From NCBI GenBank assembly GCA_964247055.1, contig OZ176056.1, forward strand, positions 2,976,001 through 3,040,000: 64,000 nucleotides of DNA, in the 5' to 3' direction. The notes under the pieces are model-generated. The model did not search any database, had not been told where the DNA came from, and was given only the letters and a program-made list of their open reading frames with translations. This stretch comes from Paragordius varius (Eukaryota > Nematomorpha). The position numbers were made by a program, and so were the translations under genes. Positions within the stretch are counted from its first letter, which is position 1, and each line of letters starts with the position of its first letter. Below are positions 11,311-27,028 of the stretch, one piece after another.

Positions 11311-13566
11311 TAGGGTGACCAGACGTCCCACTTTTTCACGATTATATAAAAAAAATTTTTAAATAGATTTGAATATATTATAAATAATTGATTTTTTAGT
11401 CTTTATCATTAATTTTATTTAAAATCTATATCAATTTTAAATCAAAATTTTTTACTTTTAAATTAAAAATATTTATTTTTTTCGAATTTATATCATATGA
11501 TTATACACTTTGCTTCCTACTCCTACTGCCAACATTATCAAAAAGACAATACCACAAATCGGTAGCTTATACGTTAATCCAGAAAATTAAGGTGATATAA
11601 TATTTTTTTATAATATTATTAGTTTAAAAATATGAGTGCAAAAAGAGGTTGTAAAACAATTAATTAATGAAAGTTTTATCAAAACGAAGAATGAATCATT
11701 TGTTAAATGTTCTTTATGCGAGGGGGAATTTAGCACATGTCGGCAAGCATGATAATAAAAAGCCTATGGAAACACAAAAACACAAAAAATGTTTAGATAT
11801 GGCGGCATCATCTCACAAAATAAGCAATTTTTATCGAAAAACCGCTTTTGGAGAGGAAGAAAAGAATTTGGCACTAGCCGAAAGCGTTTTATCTTTTCAC
11901 GCCGTTAATCACAATCATTTCTTTAGATATATGGATTGACTTCACAAGTTTTTAGTACCTTATTCAATAAAAAATTTACATGTACCCAGGCTGAAGCCAT
12001 TGTATGCTATGTCCTTTCGCATGCATTTTCTGAAGTACAAAAAGATTTGCTAAAAATTAATTTCATATCTCTATACTCTGATGCATCAAATAAGGAAACA
12101 AAAATGTTTCCACTATAAGATATTTTGATCCGGAAACCGGAGTAATATATAAAATTTTAGATTTTATTTCTCTACCCGATGAAAACTCCAACTTCAAAAA
12201 TGAAAATTCTAGAAAAAAATAATTAAGATAAAATCATCTCATATTGCGCTGACAACACTACGAATTTTGGTGGAAAAGCAAGGAGGGGAACAAAAATTTT
12301 TTACATAAATTAGCAGATAATCTTAATCAAAACATTATAGGCGTTAGGTGTGCAGCGCATATAATACTCAACGCTATTCAAACAGCTGCTGATTTGTTAC
12401 CCCTAGATGTGGAAATGTAGTTAATCCTATTTTTATGTATATACGGTACGCGTTGAAACGCTTTAGGAATTCTGTGAAAATGCAGAAGTTCAATATCAAA
12501 AAATGCTTGGATATTGTAAAACTCGTTGGTTAACTCTTCTACCAGCTATCAAAAGAATTTTAAAAATGTATCCTTTAAAATCCTTTTTTTATCACAAGAC
12601 AAATGTCCAACAACTTTGGAAATTTTTTTGAAAGTGATTCTTCAAAAATATGGTTACAATTCCTACATAATCAAGCTTCTTTCTTTCAAAATGTTATTAA
12701 TTGATATAAGATGACAAAATTTCGACAATAGTAGCCAATGATGTTAGTAACCTAAAATTCCAATGTCAAGAAAGGTTAGAAAATAATTTATACCATTAAC
12801 CATTCGCAATATTTTAAATAATTTAGAAAAGCAAGGCTTAATAAATCGCCAATATATCCTGTACCATATAAAAATGTTTTATACAAACTGTAAAGATTAT
12901 TTGGAAAATTGGACGGTAAAATTAAATGAAATTCACTATTTTCATTGGATAACATTAAAACCATAATTTAATAGGTGCGATGTTCAAAAATCATTTGATT
13001 ACATCGGCATCTCCCAAAAATTACCAAAAAGTAATCTTACAGAAAATGATCTTTTTTTTCTGAAATATAATTAGTTAAAAAATGTAATAATGAAAAACTT
13101 AAATTATGGACAACAGAAAAAATACAGTAGAAAATAAATGGTTAGAAATATTTCATCTTTTGAAACAAACTATGTTCCTTACAATAATATCTTAAAAGTT
13201 GTGAAATTTGCACTATCTTTACCTGGTACCAACGCTGCTACTGAGCGCGTTTTTTCCACAGTAAATCAAGTGTGCACATCGGAAAAATTAAATATAAATG
13301 TTGAAACTTTAAAAGCCATTTTATCTCTCAAATATAATTTGACCATTTCTTGTGAAGACTTCTACAATATTTTAAAAAAGATGACATCCTGCTAAAAGGC
13401 ATTCAAATAAAAAATATACCAAAGAATAAAATATTTTTTTATATTTATAATGTATTAGTGTTATAAATAAATAAATATTGCAATAAATTTTTTGTATAAA
13501 AATTTTTGGTTGTACCCCCCCCCCCTTCTCAATTTCCCGCCTTTTCCTTAAAAACTGGTCACCTTA
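11311..13566 (+). mobile_element. Decayed hAT DNA transposon with perfect 8-bp target duplication
   Basis: The ends are TAGGGTGACCAG (11311) and CTGGTCACCTTA (to 13566), an inverted repeat with one mismatch. They are flanked by identical 8-bp GATATATA copies at 11303-11310 and 13567-13574, the hallmark of hAT insertion. Inside, 11667-12118 encodes a KAHVGKHD-like BED-finger remnant region and 13138-13395 encodes the C-terminal dimerisation block (SLPGTNAATERVFSTVNQV, then ETLKAILSLKYN). The middle is broken by many stops and frame changes. A run of C near 13516 lies close to the right end. Confidence 0.88.
13138..13395 (+). pseudogene. hAT transposase C-terminal dimerisation domain
   Basis: The frame contains FALSLPGTNAATERVFST, the usual P-S-A--ER-FS block, and a tail NLTISCEDFYNILKK seen in related animal hAT proteins. 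It belongs to the 11311-13566 element. The upstream catalytic region is disrupted, so this piece alone has no activity. Confidence 0.75.
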
Positions 13567-13939
13567 GATATATATTGAATAGCTTCTTAAAAAATCGATG
13601 CTCCAAGTTTGCTGATTATACATAAATAGTTTTTGAATATAACAATATGTACTTTAATTACCTAAAATTTTTGATAAATCCGATAATCATAACAGGCCAT
13701 ACTAACCTCATATGTATGTGTTTTAACAAATTTATTTTTACTTTACAAATGTAAGTGTTTAATAAATTATTTGCCTTTCAAAGGCTTGATGTATCCGACT
13801 ACCCCAATAATCCAATGATTGAAAAGAATGTGTTGTCAAGTGCTAGATTTTATGGCAAATCTATCATTTTTTCAATATTAATCTTATTTTAAAAAAATTG
13901 TTTTTTAAAAAATATAAAAAATATAGGTAATTTTTAATA

Positions 13940-14385
13940 AACCGAATTATATAAAAAATTTTATTCAAAAATACTTGATATTACTTATTTTGAGCTGAAA
14001 CCGAAAGGTAAAATTTCGTCAACGTGACATGTGTGAAATAATAAAACCAAAAATTAATACAAAATACACGGTTCTTTCTAATTCTATCGATGTTAGATGT
14101 AATTTAAATAAAAAATTATCTTTAATTTTACCCTTAAAATTAAATGAAGACGATATTTTGCAAAATTTGGTAAAATAAAAATGGCGTCGAAATAGTTTGA
14201 CATGGAACTTTTTTTTCAAAACAAAATTTTTTTCAAGATATTTTGGATATTTATAAAAAAAATTTAGAATGGAAGCGTAAATTTAAATTGGGACCGTTTT
14301 CTTCAGTAGTTTTTTTAAAAATATCAATTTTAATTTAGTCTGGGGTATTTCGATACCCCAATTTGAATCGAAGTGTTAAACTTTA
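13940..14385. repeat. Family C repeat copy 2
   Basis: It matches family C (CGAAAGGTAAAATT, GTCAACGTGACATG, GGCGTCGAAATAGTTTGACA, GGGACCGTTTTCTTCAG, GTCTGGGGTATTTCG) and ends in TTTGAATCGAAG. It sits just upstream of the first recognised DGCR8 exon and may lie within its first intron. Confidence 0.7.
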
Positions 14386-14547
14386 ATAATTGTACGAGGG
14401 TGAATTTGAATTGTACACAACTGATAACCATGTTTTGTGAATAACATGTGAAGAAAGTTTCAACTCGGTTTGCTCGATAGTCCAGATAATATAATGGACT
14501 CCTTCTATCATCGCATTCCAAGTAATAATATATATGCATATTTTTAG

Positions 14548-15169
14548 GGCCTTCTACAATTTATGCAAACAGACCCTATCACCCTTCAAGAACCCAATAT
14601 CCTAATGGACCTTATCACATAAGACCAATTATAAGACCTCAATCTGGTTATCATAGTTCATATGGAAATCAAAACCGTAACTTTGGTAATCATCGGTATC
14701 AATCCTCGAATCATTATTCAAGATATCCATTTGAGCCAAATAAACTTTTGTTAATGTCCACACTAGAATATGGGAATGATATCCCACCACTTCCTAATGA
14801 TGAACAACTTTACGAATCACCGGCTTGCAAAGCTCAATTATCTGCTGTTGGTATTAACTCAAATCAAAATAGCGTAACTTCGAATGAACGTTTGAGAATG
14901 AACATGCATAGAAATTATACACTTTCCAAATTACCAACTCGTTATAAGCGGGATCTTTTGGACACATCAAAGGTTTTGAATCTCCAATCTAATAACATTA
15001 CTCAAAATAATGAATCAATTGACAGTGATTTAGTTGACACGAATAATTGTGAGGCGATTAGTGATGCATCATTATCGTCTGCCGAAGCTGGTCAAATCAC
15101 AGACGAAAATGATGTTGAAATTTGCACGAACGGTAATTAATTTTTTAATAAAATATTTAATTTTAATAA

Positions 15170-15208
<39 letters not shown>

Positions 15209-18200
15209 GAATTTATTACTATGATTTGTCAAGAGTAAAAGATTAAAGTATATCATTTACAGTTAAAATTCACCCTTTAACAGTTCACGCCCTCAAACAA
15301 TTCAAATTCACCCTTAAACAATTCAAATTCCTAAAAATAAATCTGTTTTCCAATTAATATTACCCATTATTAATAAAATAGATCTTTATGGCATAGTTTA
15401 TGATTTTTCAGCATTATTTTAATTTAAAACAAAATTTAATATTTAAAAATATATTATATAAATTTCTAATTTTAATAAAACATATAATTTTTTTGAGGGT
15501 GAATTTGAATTGTTCAAGGGGAATCGAATTGTTTACGAATTGTAAATGGTGTATTTAGAGAAAATGTATTTTTAAAGCCCTAGCTACGATTGTTTAAGGT
15601 TCCAAAAGAGGGGATATATTTAATAAGAATTATTGAAATTTAATTAACAATTTTGTGATCTTTGTAAAACAACGATCGAAAATATATATTTTTTTAATAT
15701 AATTATTGTTCGGGTTTAAATTTTGATTTTTTAATTCGTTCCGGTCATAAAGGCACTGGATTACATCTAAAAAATAACAAAATTTTGATTAAAATTTCTA
15801 ATTTTATATATTAAAAAAGACGTTTTGTAGATATTCGATATTTTTTACAAACGGATTATGACAGGTCTCCATCGTTATTTATTTGATTCTAAAATAAATG
15901 TCGAATGTTTTTATATTCATTTTTTCCTTTACATAATTAACTTTAGCGGAGTAGATAAACAAAATGACTAATTTATAAACCAATGCGACTCAAAAAATTA
16001 TTTGTTTTGGACATTTCTGTTTTAAAAAACTATCGTTTTATTGCGTTGATTTTCTTTATTATTGATATTATCGATTAACATGTAGTTACCAGCTCAAACA
16101 AATCAGTCAATGAAACAAATCATTCAATTCATTCTATACAACCATCTCAAAATTCAACAACAGAAGCAAACAACCATTCATCAATACCAAAGCAAGATCA
16201 AGTTGTAAGAGCGACAAAACTCAAACATTCCCCCCAAAAATTGGGAAAAGCAGAGAAAGGACAACCCAAAAGCCCATATGTTTATGCCAGGGGAAATATA
16301 TTATCTCAACATTTCGCCTTACCTCAAATAACCGCACGTCGCAATAATAATAGAAGGAATAAAAAAGTTCCTAAAAAAGTTGAAAAATTTCCAACAACAT
16401 TACCAAAAACAGTTAATGCCATAAAAATAGATAATTTAACATCTTTTCATCATAATAGTATCTCAGAAGATGAATCTATCATTTCAGAATCTGAATCAAG
16501 TATTATAAGTTTAGAAAATGATTCAAAATTACAAGAAAATTGCACAAAAATGGATGAAAACTCAGTTGGGGAAATGACACAAAACGATAGTTTAAGCATA
16601 AATAATGATCCTATACATAGTATGTTGGAGGAAGCGGTTGATACGAGTCTCAAACCCTTGGAATATGAAAAAAGTGTTTTGAAAGGTAAATAACCCTTTA
16701 TAATCTTTTTTTCAGTTAAAAAATAATTTTAGAGTGTTTTTCAATTTTTTCTATCTATTTTTGTCACATTAATTATGTTTTTTGTTAACACTCCATTACA
16801 CTTTGGGTTAGTTTTATATCCCAGAGCAATTTGAAATTTACATATCTTAAAAAGTAATTAAGGTAACAAGCCAATAGCTTTTTTTAGTTTTTTAGGCACA
16901 TTATACATTTTTTTCAAATAAATGTAAAAATGTAAAAAATCCTCGTCTCAAACTTTTTTGCCGCCATTTTTTTCTTATAAGTTGTTTAATCGCTAATGCA
17001 ACAGGCAAATAAATGTATATTATGGTTGAAAAATGTAAATAATTGACTTTGAAAAGCTTTAGGCTACATTTACAAACTTGATTAATTTTGATTTTAATAT
17101 CGGCTTTTTATTTTATTGAAGCTGTCTCAATTTTAGGCTCTAGAAGTCACAAAACTTTAAAAAAATTGAGATTTTTTATCTAATACATGAGAACAATGTT
17201 TGATAATTATATTTTAACTAAAATAACTTTCAAAACTGTAGTTTATTTACTATGCTTTGGGATATAAAACTACCCCAAAATGTAAACCAGCAGCAGGATG
17301 CAAAAGTGAAAAGTAATGAAGTGTTCATAGTTTTATTCAAAACAACTTTTATACTTTGTTTAATTGGCCAAATTATAGTATTAGTAAGTTTACAGCTTTT
17401 TTCATTATCTTTTGCCTGCTTAGCTGCATATATATAAAGCAAAGGGAAATATTGTTGGCTTGTTTTTTTTACTATCTAATAATAATTCTCAGTGCTGTAT
17501 ATGCTATTTTGCAATATATTTTATAGTCTGCACCCCTATTTTTAATATTATAGCCCATATCTATTTTTTAAATGGTTAAAAGTCTTTAATTAACATGTCA
17601 GTATAGCCATGTATGATGTTTTTCCTTTTTATTAGTTACATTTTTTAAATTTATTGGAATAAATTTGCTACTCTCCAAATTAAATATGAAATTAATGTAA
17701 TAAAATTTTTTTTAAAGACAACAGACAATTAAATACGCTTAGAGCCATTAAAAATACTGTTATAGCTCCCTATAAATAGTGCTCGTTACAGTATAACGCC
17801 ATATTTATTCAAACAAATTTTTTTCTTTATAATTATTTAGGGTATTTTGACTTTTTGAACTTATTATTTTAATTTTTACTATAAAATACCATTTACAATT
17901 CAAATTCATGAACAATTCAAATATACTCTCGAAAACCTCTCACCCCTGAAAATGCAAATCACTCTAAATATAAATTGTGTTTTTGGGATAATATAACTCA
18001 TCATTAATATGGATTATATTTTTACGAGATAGATTATTATTTTTCAGAATTATATTAATTTTAAACATAATTTCATATATTAAAAATATGATATAAAGGT
18101 AATTTTTAATCTTAAATAATTTATTTGAGGGTGAGGTTAAATTTTTCAAAAGTGAATTTAAATTGTTTAAGAGAATATGACTGTATTGTTTGAGGGTGAA

Positions 18201-18256
18201 TTTGAATGGTTCAAGGGTAAATTTGAATTGTCCAAGGGTGAATTTGAACTGTAAAT

Positions 18257-18323
<67 letters not shown>

Positions 18324-18367
18324 TGAGGGTGAATACAAATTGTTCAAGGGTGAATTTGAACTGTAAA

Positions 18368-18423
<56 letters not shown>

Positions 18424-20529
18424 TATATCTTAGCGATTGAAAAAGATGAATTTGAAATCTTGCCTGATAAATGGATGGAAGTTACGCACAATAGTGGAAT
18501 GCCTTTATATTTTCATAGGACTTTACGGGTTTGTACCCTTTCACGTCCCTATTTTTTAGGGCGAGCTAGCGTTAGGGTATGTAATTTTAGTTTTTTTTTT
18601 GGTTGAAAATAAATGGTTTTAAAACCACGGATTTGAAAACCATAGATTTGCCTTTTAAACCAAAATTAAGGTTAAAAAATAACATATTTTGAATCATTTT
18701 TTTATATTTTATATAATATATAAAATTTCAGTCTATTTGAATATAAATAACTAAAAAAACGTACATTTTATCAATATATAATTCGCATTCTACTTTTTAG
18801 AAACATAGTATACCTATAGGGAGTGTCCCTTGTCTAGCTTATAAGCGATGGAAAAATCGACATATTAACCCGACTAATAAAATATGTACAAAAGCAACTC
18901 CTGAACCCATTTTAAATAAAAAAGATGATCAAAATATTTGGAATGATGTTACAATTCTATTGGACGATACACTCGATACAGTTTGTCTTGAAAGCGGTGA
19001 TAATATGCAGTAAAAAAAGTTTTTAAAATTATATAAATTGATTAAATAATATTCTTTAAAAGTATGTGACAAATTTCTTCATTAAGAAATTTAAGATTTT
19101 TAATGGTATCTATGGTTTTTGCATTGTTGAATTTGGAATAAAGGCGTAAATTAGTAATACACTTAATTTTAAAATTGATAATTGTAATCATATAGAGATA
19201 ATATAGAAAATTTTAAGGAATAAAAATAATTTTTTTGGAAAATATTAATTTTTTACTCTTTTTAGGTATTATATATTAACATATTAAAACATTTTTTTTG
19301 AAAAATTATACTATTTCTAGAAATGAAAACCATCAAAGTTTTAGTCAAGAACAAAATCATTTACCTTTGGTTGAAGTAGAATCTGTATCTGAGGCCACCC
19401 AAAAAAATTGGATAGGTAAGATTTTTAAATAAAGAATCTTTTTATAAGCTATTTTAAATTTTGCATTGTAAAATATTCTTTTTTGTATTGCATTGGGTTT
19501 ATTGAAAAACTTATCTTTTTGTTAAAAATAGTTGAAAATAATATACCATCTACAGTACAAATTCATATAATTAAAGTTTAATCTTAAAAAATATATAATT
19601 ATGAGGGTGAATTTGAATTGTTCGAGGGTGAATCCGAATTTTTTAAGGGTGGATATCAATTATTTAAGGGTGATATGGTTTTTTTGTAATGATATATCTA
19701 ATAAACAGTTTTGTTGATAAAAATATTTATAAAACATTTTTGCCGAAAATTTTGTTTAAAAAGAGAGTAGTGTATTCTCTGAATAGCACTGTTTACTAAT
19801 AAACTTAAAAATAGACTTAAAACCACTATCAATAATTACTTATTTTTAAATATTTAAATGTAGTTTTATAGTTTATGTGGAAATATATTGAATAATATAT
19901 GTTTAAAAATGAAATAATACAATAATTTCCCTTCCTATAATAATCAAAATTTTAAAAAAATATATAATTCTATTTCCTGATAACCCTGCATAATTCTTTA
20001 AAAAATTATAATTGAATTAACGTCTTGATTTTTCTCAAAAAATGATTATATCTGGTTTATTAAAGGGCGACAAACTTTAAATAATTAAGTATGCACTATT
20101 TTTTTTGAAATCACAATGTTACTTATTAGATACTAAATTCTGTGTATTTCATATTTTTAAATTCATTTACAAGATAAGTTTACTTTAGTTTTCACTTTCG
20201 AAAGAAATTTAAAGTTTTTATTTTTCAAATGTTATTTCTAATATTACAATATTAAATTATATTTTATATATAATATTTATATATATAGCACCGGCTACAT
20301 TGCGTTCATATTGTGAATCTTTGTTCGAATTCCAAACTATAACAGTTAGACGTTTTAAGTATACTTTATTTAATTTAAATATAAATCATTAATAATTAAA
20401 TATTTTAATTGGAAATTTTAGATTCACAACTTAAAATAATTTTGATAGCCATTTAAACCTTGTATTTTTTTAACTAAAATTTTACATTTCTTTTTATAAC
20501 ATAATTGTATATTATATAAATCATTACAA

Positions 20530-20567
<38 letters not shown>

Positions 20568-20915
20568 CAAAATATCTATACCTGATTGTAAATTTTGAAT
20601 ATTGTCTGAATAAAAAAAAATTGTCTTTTTATTTTTACCTTTAGTCCTTTATTTTTAAAATAATTTTTTGTTTCTATATAAACATTAATAATTTTTTAGA
20701 CCCTTAAATAGAATTTTTAATATGCACTAATATTTTTTTTTAATTTGTTACCCTTAATTAAAATCATTTTTATTTAATCATATTTTTATATTTTATTTAC
20801 AGAACCTGGGCTGATCGACGAAGACATTTGAAACGCCTTAAACGTGATCACAGACAAACTTTGGTATGAAAAATTTTTTTATTTAATAAATTATAAAAAA
20901 ATAATTCAAATTATT

Positions 20916-20956
<41 letters not shown>

Positions 20957-22761
20957 AATAATTTGGAATTATTTTATTTTAAATTTTTTATGAAAATTTT
21001 ATAATTTTCGGTTATTTATATACATCAGCCTCAATCAGCCAAGGTTGTTAAATGTAGCATTCCGGCTAAAAAACTGGATGGAAACATGGTCACTAAAAAG
21101 AAAAGTTATAAAAATTTTTAATTTAATTTATTTTTAATTTTTTAATTAGAAAATTTAAAAAATAAAGAGTAAAAGAATAATATTTTTAGTTTTAATGAAT
21201 TATATTTTTTTGATTTTGGATGTTTGATTGTAATCAGAATATAAAATTGAGTAGGTTATCAATATAACCCTTTATTCTCTATTTCACTCTTTATATTTTA
21301 GGTTTTTTATTAAAAAAGTATTAAAAATAGGATTTTTGTTATGAAAAAAAATTCTTTTATTTTTGCCAATATGAAAAATATTTTTTATATATTTAAGTTT
21401 AATTAATTTATTTATATACCATCTACACTTTAAATTCACCCCTAAACAATTCAAATTCACACTAAAATAAATTAGTTCTTTTTTAAGATTAAAAACTACC
21501 CTTATGTAATAATATTTTTAAAATATGAAATTCTGTTTAAAATTAATATAATGTTGAAAAAATAATAAACTATGTCGTAAAAATATATATCATATTAATG
21601 ATGAGTTATATTATCCCGAAAACACATATTTTAGTTTTAGGGTAAATATGAATTGTAAATGGTATACTAATTTTTAAATCGTTATATTAAAAGTCATTTT
21701 TATTTTTTTACCTTAGATTTTTTCTTTAATCCGGAGGATAAAACAGTGCTTAGCATTTTGCATGAATATGTTCAAAATGTCTTAAAGACGCAAGTTACCT
21801 ATGAATTTGTTAATGTTGGTAAGTCGTCTGTATTATAAAATTATTTGATTTTTAATAATTTTTTTAGTATTTTTTACAAATATTTATGATTATCGATTAT
21901 AAATGTAATTAAAAAAATTTTAAATTCAAATTTTTTGGTATATAATATGTTACAAACCTACACTTTAAACTAATAAAATGAAAAACCTGCCTGCTCTATA
22001 GAGTTAAATTAAATATATAAAGTTTAAGAGGTTTTTTTATTGTTAAAATACATCTTTTTATTATGAATAAAATATAGTAATTGTAATTAAGAGTATAAAA
22101 AAGAGCGCACGATTAGAGATTTACAGCAAATAAATTATAGAGTTTATGATTTTTTATAATAAAATAATGAATTTCATAATTAAAATCATTAATTAAATAA
22201 ATACAAAATTATAAATAGCTAAAAAAAGATAAAATTATATTATCAAAAACAGTTTGATTATTTTTGAAATGGATTAAATTATAGATAATGCCGCTACGCC
22301 ATTCAGTGCACGTTTAAGTATTCAAGGAGTAGAATATTCTGTCGGTTATGGATCCAATAAACGCAATGCTAAATTACATGCAGGTTATTAATTTTTTTTA
22401 AAATAAATTTGAATTTTTGAAGTACAAATTGGTAATTTTAAGTTATTTTTATTTGAATAATTGGAATGAAAATTAATTATTTGTTATTGTGTAATCTATA
22501 ATAACGGAAAAATATTTCTTTGTATATTTATATACATAATATACCGAGGCATACATATCATTACACAAATTCCCTTTTGCCCTTAAAAATCGAATAATTA
22601 ATTAATGTTTTGATATATAAATGCTTTCAAAAAAAATATATTAAACTTAAATTTATTCTTTATAAAGAAAGGGCTCTGCCCAACATTCTTTACATATTAT
22701 TCAAGAAATTTATAGATTAAAAATAGAATCAGATAAAAAATCATTATTTGTGAAATCACAT

Positions 22762-22847
<86 letters not shown>

Positions 22848-25800
22848 TTACCATTTACAGTTCAAATTCACCCTCGAACAATTCTAATCACCCTTGAACA
22901 ATTCAAATTCGCCCTGATAATAAATTGTGTGTTTTTAAACTAATATAACTCATTATTAATATGAAATATATCTTTGTCGCATAGTTTATTATTTTTTTCG
23001 TATTATTTTAATATAAAATAAATTATTATTTTTTAAAAATATATAAAAATATAGGTATTTTTAAATCTTAATAAAACATGTATTTTAATTGAGGGTGAAT
23101 TTGAATTGCTCAAGGGAGAATTTGAATTGTTCGAGGGTCAATTTGAATTGTAAATGGTATATATTATTTTATTGCTCTCTAGCTAAGCTTGCTTTGGCCA
23201 TTGTAAATCCTAAAATTGCAGAAATGTATGAGAAGGAAAAGGAAATGGTTGATTTTAAACGGCAAAACCTCAAACTTCAAAGTGAGCTAAAAACGCCAAG
23301 TCAAAAATTGGAATTAATCACGAAATTATCTAAACATTCACAATCATTACAATACAATAATGATCTATTATCTTCGCCTCCATCATCATCATTAAACTTG
23401 GAAAAAAATGTAATTCATATCTTTATATAGATTGTTTAAGATATAGTACAAAAGTTAATATACTAGACAACAAATTTTAACTTTTTTTAACTGCCATTCT
23501 TGTAAATCTAAAATTTATTTCATTAAAGTACATAATTAGTATATCTGAAAAGAAAATTGGTCTAGCATGGAAGAATTTTTTTATATTAGAGTTTATCGAT
23601 AATTTTTGGCCCCGATTTAACATTAAACTCGAAATTTCGAAAATTTAAAGTTTTAGATATGAAGCCATGTATTTTATATCATTTGAAAGAGCGCAAAAAA
23701 CTGAATCTTTTAAATGGTAGTAAGTCATTTAAATCAATCGGATGTAAAAGTTATTTGGATTTAAATGGTCGAAATTTTCAATCCTTAAATAAGTCAAGAA
23801 TTTTCACAGACAAACTAATTTGAAAAGCATATAAATTATTTTAATATAATTATTAGGGTTATATTAGTATTTAATTTAAGAAAAATGTTTGAAAAAGCTT
23901 TTGGATTGCTTTTTAAATAAAAATTATTATTATCATAAATATTTTACCTAGTGGATACTAAAATGCATAGTTATAACTGTAAATTTATTACATAATGGCT
24001 ATAAAAGATCAAAAATACCTTAAACTTTGTTTTTATCTTAAAAATTTCGAAATTATCAGCCTCGTAAAGAAAATAAATTAATATTGATGGGATGGTAATT
24101 TTTAAAAAACAAAAAACTTAAAAATGGCTGTTTTGAGTGACATAAAAGCATTTAAAAATGTTTAATCAAAAAAACTTTCTTGTGTTATCTTTTTTGGACA
24201 TTCATCTCCATCTAAACAAAGTTTGAGCTATTTTCATCCATTAGTTTTAAAAATATAATATTTAAAAAAAATGCTTTGAAATTATACGGAAAAAACATTA
24301 AAATATACAGACAAATATTTTTTTTTCAAAATACAACCATACTTTTTAAATCATGATTATTTTCAATATAACTAATTTTTTTGGTTGAAAATGTATTAAA
24401 TAGAGATATAAATGGGGAACCCCATCAATTTTATATTTTACAGTGATAGGTAAATATTTTATGTAAATAATATTATCGTTTAAAAAAGTATGGTCGTCTT
24501 TTAGAAAAAAATATTTGTCTTTATATTTTTACGTTTTGTCCGTATAATTCCAGATTTTACTGTAAATGGGTAATTAACATATTATTTTTTGTTATAAAAA
24601 AACCATACTTTTTGGTTCTTATTTTTATGATGTTTAATCATATAATTATAATTCTTAAATACCTTATTTAAGAGAGAACTTTAAAAAAGTTATAAACCAA
24701 TATAATTTACGTTATATATAAAACTATATTATTTATTCACTGATTTTTTTGTTGTTTCGTTTATATTTGATAATAATCGTTTAATACATTAAAAAAACTT
24801 AGTTTTTTACTTTAAATTCTTTCCATAATTTACTGTAAGTATTACAAAATTTTTCTTTTATTTCTATAATTAAATATGGTTAATATATCTTAATTAGGAC
24901 ACATGTAAAAAGAAAATATAAATTAATTTAACCATTATTTTCAAGGCTCAAAACGACATGAAAACTCAACAGAACCAAAATCTTACCTCAACTCCAAATT
25001 TAAAGGTTACCTCTCCAAACCAAAATATTCAATGTTGTCCAATAAAACGTTTGAGAGAAAAAAATGACATTACCCTGTGTAATAGTACAGAAAACATAAC
25101 AAAAAAATTTAAGGTTGATACTGTTTGCACGCCAAATAATAAGATTCATAACAATAATATAAATGAAAATTTCAACGTGAATAACACCAAATTCCTTAAA
25201 TCATCTCCTAAGAAACATGATATGGAGAAACAAAACAGTATATGTGACATTAATACTCAAAAATCGACTTTTTGTCACCAAAATTTGGACACTCCAATCA
25301 ATATGAAGTCCATCAAGATTGAATCTAACGCAAACGCAGTCAAGGATAATTTAAGTAGAATCGAAACTTTTACAAGGGATGAATGGAACATTTTCAATGA
25401 AATTGCCATCTGTGATGTACGTATAACGGAAATGTCTGTTAAAGCTGGTATTCCTACCCCCTACCCCATACTTTTGGAGTGTTTAAAACGGTAATTTGCA
25501 TCATATATTTTTCGTATTTATTGAATTTTTTTCAATATTTTTTAAAGTACCTTGGTCTTGATGGTTAACCTAAAAATTGGTGGTGTATGATTATAATTTT
25601 CTTAAAAGTTTGAAATTGGTGTAAATAATTTTAATTTTTTTAAAAGTTTGGTATGTTTGTTAAGCACATTTTAACTTTGTATATCTTTTAAAACTTTTTT
25701 TCAATATGATATTTTCAAGAATTATCGCATATGTCCTAGCAATTTGAATTATTTTTGAATATGTACCTATGATTTTTTCATATTAAATTAATTTTCTGTT

Positions 25801-26987
25801 TGAATATTTAATATTTATACATTTTATTTTTCCGGATATATAATCTTGCTTTTTTGTTTTTTTTATTTTTAACAGAAATTTCGGCCTTACTGACACAAAT
25901 ATTCAATTTGATTTGAAACAAACTAAACCAAATGTCTTATCCTTGCAAATGAACGTTGGCCAATATGAAGCTAAAGTATACGCATTTGTTTTGCAAAAAT
26001 GTTAAAAAAAGTAAAATTCAAAAAATATGCATTATATAATCTGATTTATTTAAAATTAATTAACTACATTTTATATTTGTAACAATTTACAATATGCATT
26101 TTAATGGTTGCTTTTTTCCCACTATAGTAGGGCAATGTGCAACACACAATAGTGTATCGAAAAAAGAAAGGAAAAGATTGTTTATTCAACATTTTGTGTT
26201 GTTTTTTCCATACACTACTGTTGTGTTGCGAATTGCCCAACTACTATAGTGTTAAATAAACAACCATTAAAATGCATATTACTGTATTTATATATAGCGG
26301 TTCCTCTCATAAAGAGCTTTTCATAAAAAAAAGTGCTTACTAATTACTTTATACATTTTTTCCAATTTTAGACATTAAAATCGTATTTTTATTTAATTGT
26401 TTAACATAGCACCTTCATTTGCTAATTCGATATGCAAAATTAATAATTTTTTATCATTTATGTATAATTTGGCATGATATATTATATATTTATAAAAAAA
26501 CGAGATATTTTAATTAATTGCTTAAAAACTAATTTTCGTGATGCGCATATTGAATCTTGTATTTTTCTCTCGCATTGGGTACATTATATCGGTACTTTAT
26601 ATGTAATGGTGTTAAGTTGAAATAATAATTAAAAATTTGTGATCTGAAAAAAATGCTCATTTGTTAACATTAAAATTTATTTATATTCCCTTTACACTTT
26701 AAATTAACCCCTAAACAATTTAAATTCACCTTATAATAAAAATATGTTATTTAAGATTAAAAATTACCTATATTTTTTTATATTTTTAAAAAATGAAATT
26801 TTCTTTAAAATTTAACTAATACGGAAAAAATAATAAAATACTAAACCATAAAGGTGTATTTCATATTAATAATGAGTTATATTGGCTTGAAAACAGATAA
26901 TTTATTTTTAATGTGAATTTGAATTGTTCAAGGGAAAATTGAATTGTTTCAGAGTGAATTAGAATTGTTTAAGGATGATGAATTGTT

Positions 26988-27028
<41 letters not shown>

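Noticed and set aside
17230..17442. Overlapping small ORFs with hydrophobic stretches
   Set aside because: They lie inside a DGCR8 intron with no splice support or similarity.
17964..18606. ORFs rich in Ile-Tyr repeats on both strands
   Set aside because: They are translations of (TA)n microsatellites; the same applies to similar frames near 27000, 31430, 37330, 57780 and 62530.
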